Source of the DNA: Spinellus fusiger
Taxonomy: Eukaryota > Mucoromycota > Mucoromycetes > Mucorales > Phycomycetaceae
Assembly (NCBI GenBank): GCA_025094145.1
Contig: JALLLS010000025.1
Coordinates: forward strand, 1-64,000
Direction of reading: 5' to 3'
DNA: 64,000 nucleotides
Part shown: piece after piece, positions 56,705 through 64,000 of the stretch
How the letters are laid out: each line of letters opens with the position of its first letter
Numbering within the stretch: position 1 is the stretch's first letter
Notes under the pieces: generated by a model
Database searches by the model: none
What the model was told of the DNA's origin: nothing
Seen by the model: only the letters and a program-made list of their open reading frames with translations
Position numbers and translations under genes: made by a program

Positions 56705-59046
56705 CTATACTTGGCCGAAATGAGTGCGTCTCTTTTCTGCACGAATATTGCGCTGACGTTGTAATTGTTGAATATGTTCTTCACAGTAAATGTGTTTCTC
56801 ATGCATATAATAAACATCCAGAATTTGATCATGGCATACCTAATTCATAGTGCATAAGCTCCACCATTGGTTCTATTTCTATCGAGTGATGAGAATCTTA
56901 CATGGCATCGGAAGCAAGGAGGATGGAATCTCCAATTCTCTATAGTTTGTGCACAAGGCCCTTCAATAGGATGATCGCACGTTCTGCACAATGAGTTGTT
57001 CAATTGGTGGTAATGCCGTTTGCAGTAGGGTGCATTCTCAAACACATAGAATGTATTGTCTGGGAAAGGACGGTGGCATGTCTAGATAGCAATAGATAGA
57101 TAGCAATAGATAGATAGTAATAAATAGATAGCAATAGATAGATAGCAATAGATAGATAGCAATAGATAGATAGCAATAAATAGATAAATAGCAATAAATA
57201 GCAATAAATAAATAGCAATAAATAAATAGCAATAAATAAATAGCAATAAATAAATAGCAATAAATAAATAGCAATAAATAAATAGCAATAAATAAATAGC
57301 AATAAATAAATAATAATATGAAATACCACATTGAAATGGTGTGGATTTGTTTTCTGACTTACATGACATCCAAAACAGTCAACATGCCATTTCCCCTCTA
57401 ATTTACCATCCATGGCAGAAATTGCCTCCTTTTCTACTGTCTTATTGCAACTCCTGCACTTGGGCAAAAAGAGATGTTTAAAGTCTTTTCGACAGTACAC
57501 ACGTCCCTGGTGTTCTTTACAGCCTGTGGATTCACTAATGGACTCATAGCAATGATAGCATTTCAAATGTCCAGGATGATAGTACTGTCCTAGGGCTCTG
57601 ATGGAAGTTGTATTGGGTGGAATAGGACGATCACTAGTCTCTCATATTTTAGTCATCTTTATCGATCTATGGATCTATCTATAAATGATAAAGATGTTTT
57701 TTTCTCCCCCTCTTACCATGCAGCACAAGAGACCCGCTGTTTTATGACATTGTAATCACGTTCACAATACACACTGCCTTGGTGTTCAAATGGCCCTTGA
57801 CGAGGATCCAAAGGAACACGACACAATTGACACTGATAGCATGCCTTGTGATAATACTATTCACATACAATGATCCACTAATAAGTTGTTTTTCTTTTCT
57901 TTTCTTTTCTCTTGTTTCTTCTTGTTTTTCTCGTTGATATGCAGTGTAGGAGAGACACTTGCCTTTGTTCCTACAGTAGTGACACTGTCTCTGTAATCAA
58001 ACTCTTCATGACACACATGACAACTAGGCGATGTTGGTGTTCTTTGCACGGGAGCATCTACCTCATGGATATCGTGCATACTGTTCATCAAGTCAGCCAT
58101 CAGGGAATCCAGGGCCCCTGTGCTGCCACCCTTTGTGCTGTTCTGTTTCAATGGACCTGATGTGTTTCTGCTAGTGTAGGATTGGCTCATGGTGTCGTTG
58201 TAGCTTCGAGATTGAAGGTCGTTGGTGGCAGACTGGCTTCGTTCCTGGTAGTGGATGCCAAGGTTGCTTCTGATATCATGGGTGGTTTCATCCTGGCTAT
58301 TCACAGTCACAAACAAGAGTGAGTGAGTGAGTGAGAGGAGAGTAACTCTTTCTTTATCGGCAAGGGGAAAAGGGGGCTTACCGGAAATTGGGACTCTTGG
58401 GGGACATTTCATAGGGAGAAGGAGACCTGCTGTTTTTATAGGCTCCATGCGCACTGTTGTTTTGTGACGGGTGGCCGTAGTGTGAAGTGGGTGTGCTTGG
58501 ACTGTGCAGAGGTGGTACAATACGAGGACTGTGCAGGTTGTGTTGGCTGTGTTGGCTGTGTTGGCTGTGCAGACTGGTGCTGCTTGTGTTGATAGGACGG
58601 TACGAGGGCTGGACATTCTCCCGTGGACCTGTAGGGTAGGAAGGAGTGACAGGTGTAGGGGGTGTAGGATAGCGACTGTCGTTGGAAGCACTGCTACCGT
58701 AGCCGAGACGAGTGTTGTCCAGAGAAGGTGCTGTGGGTGACTTTAGAGGAAGATGGGTAGGGATATGGGTAGGGCTCTTGGTGGGCGTGGCAGTGGAATA
58801 AGGCTGTCTTGATTCTTTTGGCTACAGTCAGTAACTTTTTTTCTTATGGAGGAAGAGTGTCTTGTTGGGTGACTCTTTCTTCTTACCATGACGGCTCATT
58901 GGAAGGATAGGCAGGGGAGGAACACTTGGGACATTCGAACATAGATGATCTCCCAAGTGTCGAATATGGACGTTCTTTCCACAGTCTGAACATTTGACCG
59001 TAGGCAATATTTGAGAAATGCGTTCATTCACGGCTACTTTGCTCAT
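56705..59046 (-). CDS. Paxillin-like protein with four LIM domains
   Basis: Seven exons: 59046-58887, 58814-58382, 58296-57963, 57856-57717, 57633-57363, 57081-56902, 56839-56705; in phase, 550 aa. Residues 1-290 are mostly disordered, Ser/Pro/His-rich, with an early CSDC...H...C knuckle. Four LIM domains follow: CHVC..HKACYQCQLC, CAAC..HPGHLKCYHC, CRSC..HVDCFGCHTC and CRTC..HPPCFRCHVC, each ending in Cys-x2-Asp or His. LIM arrays bind proteins at the actin cortex; fungal Pxl1-type paxillins act at polarity sites and the cytokinetic ring. The intron after exon 3 starts GC rather than GT (57962-57961). The fifth intron holds a minisatellite. The start is the ATG at 59046; an earlier one would add a Leu/Phe-rich tail from T-rich leader. 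Confidence 0.87.
57082..57315. repeat. Intronic minisatellite in the LIM gene
   Basis: About 15 units of 12-16 nt: TAGATAGATAGCAA-type units on the left, then AATAAATAGCAATAAA-type units on the right. Lies in the fifth intron (57082-57362). Creates three overlapping spurious Leu/Tyr/Ile-rich ORFs. Confidence 0.8.
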
Positions 59047-59309
59047 TACACACACAAAAGGGAAGAAGAGGAGAAGAAAAAGAAGAAAAAGAGAAAGAAG
59101 AGTCAAAATCCTAGTTTGCTTATGCATGCTTGGTTAGTAGTGGTGGACTTATTTCCCTTGTCATTGAACTCCGATAATACATGCCTAGAAAGGAAAGCCA
59201 CATTGCTGCTTGTGGGGTGTAGGTCCAATCTTACTTGCTTGGAGAAGGAAGCAGTCTCGTGTGATCGGCACGTCCATTCTACCAGCCAAAAAAAAAGAAG
59301 GAAAAGGAA

Positions 59310-59340
<31 letters not shown>

Positions 59341-59436
59341 GGTGCATGTGGAGTGTATGGAGTTGTGACCTCTCTTTTCCTCCTCTTCCTCCTCTTCCTC
59401 CATCACTTCTTCCTCCATCACCTCTTCCTCTTCCTC
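59047..59436. promoter_or_regulatory. Shared divergent promoter region
   Basis: A 390-bp gap between the starts of the LIM gene (-) and the GMPPA gene (+). Contains purine-rich (GAAAAA)n tracts at 59050-59100 and 59286-59340 and a (CTTCCTC)n pyrimidine tract before the GMPPA ATG. Confidence 0.55.
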
Positions 59437-60849
59437 ATGTCCCAGTACAAAGCCAAGGCCATTATTCTTGTGGGCGGACCCTCAAGAGCCACGCGTTTCC
59501 GTCCACTCTCTTTGGATGTCCCCAAGCCTCTCTTCCCAGTAGCAGGCGCACCCATCATTGCCCATCATCTTGCTGCTCTCTCCAAAGTAAAGGGACTGCA
59601 GGAGGTGCTGCTGATTGGGTTCTTTGAGGACACTGTCTTTACTCGCTTCCTGGAGGATGCTGCCACAGAATACCCCCACCTTCATGTCAGGTACCTTCGT
59701 GAATACCAGTCGTTGGGAACAGCAGGCGGTCTATACCACTTTAGAGACGAAATCCTACGCGGCCATCCCCAGCAGTTCTTTGTTATGCATGCGGACATTG
59801 CCTGCTCCTTCTCATTGAATGAAATGGTGGAGGCACATATGAAGCACCGTGGTCTGTGTACTATGCTCAGTACCAAGGTGCCCCGTGACCAGGCCACCAA
59901 GTACGGCTGTCTTGTCGCCAAACCCGAGACCAACGAAGTCCTCCACTATGTAGAGAAGCCAGAGACGTTTATTTCTGATCTTATTTCCTGTGGCGTGTAC
60001 TTGTTTGATACGGCTGTGTTTGGTGAGATCAAAAAGGCCATTGAACGAAAAAAGGAAATCAACCACGAAGCCTCGGATGACTTGTGGACGAGTGCTGATG
60101 ACAGACTCCGGTTGGAGCAGGATGTGCTGCGTCCCTTGTCAGAGAGCAGAAAGCTCTATGTGTATGTGACAGAGAACTTCTGGCGTCAGATCAAGACAGC
60201 CAGCTCAGCGATTCCTGCCAATGCAGCGTACCTGGAGCAGTGTGCCCGTGAAACACCCGAGCGACTGGCCACGACACGGGAGAATGGCCCTGACATTATT
60301 GGGGCGGTGTATGTCCATCCCACAGCCCATATTGATCCCACAGCCAAGATAGGACCCAATGTGTCCATTGGTCCACGTGTTCAGATTGGCAAGGGTGTGC
60401 GAGTCAAGGATGCCATTCTCCTGGACAATGTGCAGATAGGCGTAAGTACATTAGAAGAGGTGGAGAAGAGGTGGAGAATAGGTAGACTAACAAAGGAGGG
60501 GAGAGTAGAATGGCAGCTGTGTGCTTCACTCTGTGATTGGCTGGAATTCAAAGATTGGTGCCTGGGCACGCGTAGAAGGCACGCCTATCAGTGACCATAA
60601 CACCTCCATGATGCTGAACGGTGTCAAGAGCCAAAGTATTACCATTCTAGGTAAGTCACAGTCCATTGTCTATTCTCTGCTGTTTTTTATTGTTGTTGCT
60701 ATTGGCTCTGCTGACTCTCTCTTTTGATTGGCTGACTTCTATATCTAGGCAGAGAAGTGTCTGTCATGGATGAAACCATCATCCGTAATTGTATTGTTCT
60801 TCCTCATAAGGAACTCAAGTCTTCTTTCCATAGTGAGATTCTCATGTAA
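59437..60849 (+). CDS. Mannose-1-phosphate guanylyltransferase alpha (GMPPA-like)
   Basis: Three exons: 59437-60441, 60509-60650, 60749-60849; in phase, 415 aa (human GMPPA 420). The N-terminal nucleotidyltransferase has KAIILVGGPSRATRFRPLS and DVPKPLFPVAGAPII; the C-terminal left-handed beta helix has hexapeptide repeats (IDPTAKIGPNVSIGPRVQIG, SVIGWNSKIGAWARVEG) and the tail IVLPHKELKSSF typical of the alpha form. GMPPA partners GMPPB, which makes GDP-mannose for glycosylation and cell-wall mannan; GMPPA is usually the regulatory subunit sensing GDP-mannose. The insert after ILVGGP replaces the usual catalytic loop, as in other GMPPA proteins. The long in-frame 5' extension from 59011 is leader, not protein. 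Confidence 0.9.
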
Positions 60850-61370
60850 ACACCCAACCCACACCCACATCTACACCCATCTATCAGCCAATAAACTCTA
60901 TTTATTCGACTTGTTTCCCTCTGCATGATAAGAATCACGTGATAGCGTGGCTTTTTGGTCTCTTGTTGCGCAAATAGCCCCTTTTGCTTCTCGGCCGGGT
61001 GTCTTAAGGGAAAACCTTTTTTTTTCTCTTTTCTCTTTCCCCTTTTCTTTGTTTCTCTTTTTCCTCTGTTGGGCTGTGGAGTGTCCGTCCTCTTTTGTGA
61101 CTTTTTATTTTATTTTATTTATTTCTCTTTCTTTGACGAAACCAACAAGGTAAGAGACTTATGATACGTCATACCACAAGTGCCATGGACAAGATGAATC
61201 TAGATCAGTGCCTAGACGCCACGTGTAGTTTCTCCTGTGTGTTGTGCTTATTGACTCATTGTGTTGGTTGTGTCATCTAGAGCAAGACACTGTTCTCTGG
61301 AAATAGATAGAGAAGAAGAAAAAGTAAGACGTGTGTCGTGAAGAACACTAATGCAGTGATAGTGGATGAC
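60850..61370. other. Intergenic and CK2-beta leader
   Basis: T/C-rich tract at about 61016-61075. GGTAAGAGAC at 61149 could start a 5' UTR intron of the following gene. No other gene. Confidence 0.5.
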
Positions 61371-62288
61371 ATGAGCAGCGGATCCGACAGTGACTATGCA
61401 AAGTACTGGATAGACTGGTTTCTAGGCACAAAAGGCAACGAGTATTTTTGTGAGGTGGATGAAGAGTACATTCTGGACCGGTTCAATCTGACTGGACTGA
61501 ACATGGAGGTGCAGAACTACTACCTGGAGGCACTTGACATGATTACTGATAATCTTGGTAAATAAGAAAGAGGAAAGAAGGAAAGAAGGAAAGAACAAAG
61601 AACAAAGAACAAAGAAGGTGTATTGACGGGTGTAAATAGATGAGGAGAGTCTGAATGAGAAAGTGAGAGAGCAGATTGAAAAGGCAGCACGTCATTTGTA
61701 TGGACTTATTCATGCTCGCTTTGTGATTACAACCCGTGGGCTGGTGAAGATGGTAAGGTGTAGACTAGAGAAACAGAGAAACAGGGCATAGACAGACCTC
61801 TTCTTTCCCCCTTCTTTCTGTGCAGACACTGTATTGACCCACCAAGAGAATAGCTCGACAAGTATAAAAAGGCTGAATTTGGCCGGTGTCCACGGGTGCT
61901 TTGTAACTTACAGCCCTTATTACCAGTGGGTCTTTCGGACGTGCCAATGACAAAAACCGTAAAACTCTACTGTCCTCGCTGTGAAGATATTTACAATCCA
62001 AAATCATCACGCCATGCCTCTATTGATGGTGCTTATTTCGGAACAAGTATGCCGCATATGCTATTCCAAGTCCATCCCAGTTACCTGCCCACCAAGAATT
62101 ATGAACGCTATGTCCCTCGTATCTTTGGATTCAAGGTTCATGATGTGGCAGAGCAGCACAGGTGGCAAGACCAGGCACGTCAACGCTTTGAAGAGAAACA
62201 GAGGGAAGAGGCCCAACAGCGGGAGATGCGTCCTGTGGATCCCTTTGTCGCTGCCAAATTAGCATTAGAAGCAGGCATCAGAGAATAG
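61371..62288 (+). CDS. Casein kinase II regulatory (beta) subunit
   Basis: Three exons: 61371-61557, 61640-61752, 61854-62288; in phase, 244 aa. Motifs of CK2-beta: [22 protein letters not shown] near residue 12, the acidic loop [25 protein letters not shown], then the zinc-binding CPRVLC...CPRCEDIY dimer interface and [23 protein letters not shown]. The C-terminal tail of about 40 residues is Gln/Glu/Arg-rich. It dimerises and holds two catalytic alpha subunits in the nuclear and cytosolic CK2 holoenzyme (family knowledge). The N-terminus MSSGSDSD is a likely CK2 autophosphorylation site cluster. The start is the first ATG in frame. Confidence 0.93.
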
Positions 62289-62738
62289 AACGTGTGATGC
62301 AACCTCCCTCATTTCTTACTTTATTTTTTATTTTGATGTTTGTTACTTAGTGTTCAAGAAAGACGATCTTGTGAATAAAGTGTATAGGTCTATATTTAGA
62401 CTGTAAGTGTATACAAGAGAGTATACAAGAGAGTCTACAGAAGTACAAAAAAGTACAAAGAAGTATACAGGAAAGTATGTAAATCTAAGGAATGAGGGCT
62501 GCGTCATAGCCCCATCCTTTGTTCATAGCACACTTCTCATATACACATACATACTCATGTTTATCTTGTCCTATCATAACATAAATTACCTTTTATAGTA
62601 TCTATCTCTTCTATCATAACATCTTTTCATAATATACTTTCCTTTTTCTCTCTCTTTTATTTTCCTTTTTTCCTTTTTTTTACCTCTTTTCTTATTTTAT
62701 CTCTCTTTTATTTTCACTTCTCTGTCTTTACTGGAGGA
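62289..62738. other. Intergenic, no gene
   Basis: Imperfect (GTATACAAGAGA)n-type repeat at about 62408-62475 and T/C-rich promoter tract at about 62640-62730 before the AMPK-beta gene. Confidence 0.5.
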
Positions 62739-63097
62739 ATGGGAAACTCGGCATCTACCGAGAATACACTCATGGCCACCCACGGCTATCCACCGACAAC
62801 GAATACAAGTCACTCAACACAAGACACAGTCACTGAAGACACACCTACGCATAAACTTACCTCATTACCCTTCCAAGTGTCCATTACAGAACCACTGGAG
62901 GCATCTTCACCTCCCACCCCCCTCCCACCCACTGCCAATACTGATACTGACACTGACACTGATACTACACCAACGCCTCCTTCTCCTTCTCCACCACCTC
63001 CACCACCAACAGTAGCCACTGATATAGTATCAGCAGCAGCAGCAGCAGCAATTACTGATACAGCAACAGCAGCAACAGCCATTGATACAGCAACAGT

Positions 63098-63146
<49 letters not shown>

Positions 63147-64000
63147 CACCCCCTGCCAAAACCAGTCCCTGTAGCCACAGGAAAGTCTGGCTGGGTGTCG
63201 AGTACAGGCAGCACCAGCCCATGGGTAGGCTCTCTCTCCTCTTCTGCTTCTTCCAACCACCGCGACTCCATCCATGGTCCTTATTACCGTGCAAGGAGTA
63301 TGAGTGTGAATCGTGACTCTGAGGTGGATGAGGACATGACGACCCCACAGCCCTTCAAACCTGTGGAGTCTGAGAACCAAGGCAGGTTGTCTGTTTGTTC
63401 TACGTGTCCACAGCTGATGTGCATCTATTCTTAGGTGTGACGACTCTCATTACATGGACGCAAGGAGGTCATCATGTCTTTGTCACTGGCACGTTCAATG
63501 GCTGGAAGCACAAGATTAAGTTGGTCAAGAGGCAAGTGCTCCCTCTTCTTGTTTCTTACTCTTGTTTCTTACTCTTGTTTCTTACTCTTGTTTCTTACTC
63601 TTGTTTATAGCACGACAGACTTCAATACTGTTCTGGAACTCCCTTCAGGCACTCACAGACTCAAGTTCATTGTCGATGATGAGTGGAAGTGCTCCAATGA
63701 CCTCGAAACAGCCACCGACCCAGACGGCAACCTTGTCAACTATGTCCAGGTGTTGGAGGAAGACACAGAGTCTGGAGAGGGATTCAATGAGAAAGTCATG
63801 GACCGCTCGGGTGCTTCCACCCCTGATGAAGAGTACACTTCCAAGGTGCCCTCGGACCTTCTTGCTCTAGCAGCTGCCATGGCCTCCCACAGCACTCACC
63901 ACCATCATGGAGAAGAGGAAGGAGGAGTGGAGGAACTGGAATTGGAAGAAGAAGAAAGAGAAAAGAGAAGTGCATTGGCAGCCATGGAGTGGGAGAAGAA
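62739..64000 (+). CDS. AMPK/SNF1 complex beta subunit, 3' end outside window
   Basis: Exons 62739-63381, 63435-63531, 63611-64000 and beyond. It begins MGNSAS, an N-myristoylation signal as in AMPK-beta and yeast Sip2/Gal83. A long disordered region follows with Thr-Asp, poly-Pro and poly-Ala tracts, the latter from (CAG)n read in the Ala frame. Then comes the glycogen-binding CBM48: LITWTQGGHHVFVTGTFNGWKHKI, then LELPSGTHRLKFIVDDEWKCSND and NYVQV. The beta subunit scaffolds the energy-sensing kinase and targets it to membranes and glycogen. The C-terminal ASC domain lies beyond the window. Both introns are best read with GC donors (63382 and 63532), because GT alternatives break the frame. 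Confidence 0.9.
63545..63605 (+). repeat. Intronic 13-nt tandem repeat in AMPK-beta gene
   Basis: Four to five copies of GTTTCTTACTCTT in the second intron, ending just before the TTTATAG acceptor, so the repeat forms the polypyrimidine tract. Confidence 0.8.

Noticed and set aside
57000..57566. Leu/Tyr/Ile repeat ORFs
   Set aside because: Read-through of the LIM gene's minisatellite intron; LIM phase demands splicing there.
59011..59436. In-frame N-terminal extension of GMPPA with Lys/Arg and Leu/Phe runs
   Set aside because: GMPPA homology starts exactly at the ATG at 59437; the extension is purine/pyrimidine-tract leader.
1..64000. tRNA or rRNA genes
   Set aside because: No cloverleaf with A/B boxes or rRNA-like stretch was recognised by eye; a tRNAscan/Infernal run would be decisive.

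Overview
The window looks like nuclear DNA of an early-diverging fungus, most likely Mucoromycota (Mucorales-like). The support is AT-rich intergenic DNA, protein genes broken by many short GT-AG introns (mostly 46-120 nt), eukaryote-only gene families, and many decayed Tc1/mariner elements. The species cannot be named from sequence alone. Most intron-containing genes were rebuilt by hand from splice signals, reading-frame phase and family motifs. Exon boundaries are therefore predictions, but every spliced model below closes in frame.

Layout. 1-1.5 kb: an ORF with a five-unit tandem array of helix-turn-helix (HTH) modules, open at the left window edge. 1.8-13.2 kb: housekeeping genes, namely Eaf3/MRG15 (-), a coiled-coil/CxxC protein (-), gluconokinase (-), a small secreted Kre9/Knh1-like protein (-) and COQ6 (+). 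Two copies of a TA-flanked inverted-repeat element (copies A and B) lie among them. 13.3-36 kb: an accessory, repeat-built region. It holds three identical copies plus one diverged copy of a secreted double-psi beta-barrel protein gene. Two of these copies lie on the arms of a large inverted duplication (about 14.7-22.4 kb against 27.2-31.3 kb). The rest is four Tc1 elements or relics, two truncated LINE pieces, LTR-like 291-bp elements and a further TIR element (copy D). 36.9-47.7 kb: genes again, namely a ZCCHC10-like zinc-knuckle/SR protein (+), an F-box-like/ankyrin protein (-), a single-pass membrane protein (-), a DASS-family anion transporter (+), the RNA polymerase III subunit RPC34/RPC6 (+) and a BRE/BRCC45-like protein (-). 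48.5-56.2 kb: a second accessory island with a single-HTH paralogue of the left-edge gene, an intact-ended Tc1 element with a broken transposase, a Tc1 fragment and element E. Element E carries the C-terminal part of a Fanzor-type (eukaryotic TnpB-like) nuclease. 56.7-64 kb: a four-LIM-domain paxillin-like protein (-), GDP-mannose pyrophosphorylase A (+), casein kinase II beta (+) and an AMPK/SNF1 beta subunit (+) that runs off the right edge.

The housekeeping genes do not form one pathway. The biologically notable material is in the accessory islands: (i) the HTH array, whose units show an alternating A/B higher-order pattern; (ii) the TIR element family, whose terminal ~150 bp is conserved in all copies with that end intact and one of which holds the Fanzor relic; (iii) the triplicated secreted-protein gene, in which copy 3 combines the upstream arm of copy 1 with the downstream arm of copy 2. 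Non-canonical GC-AG introns are also inferred at three places in the last 7 kb.
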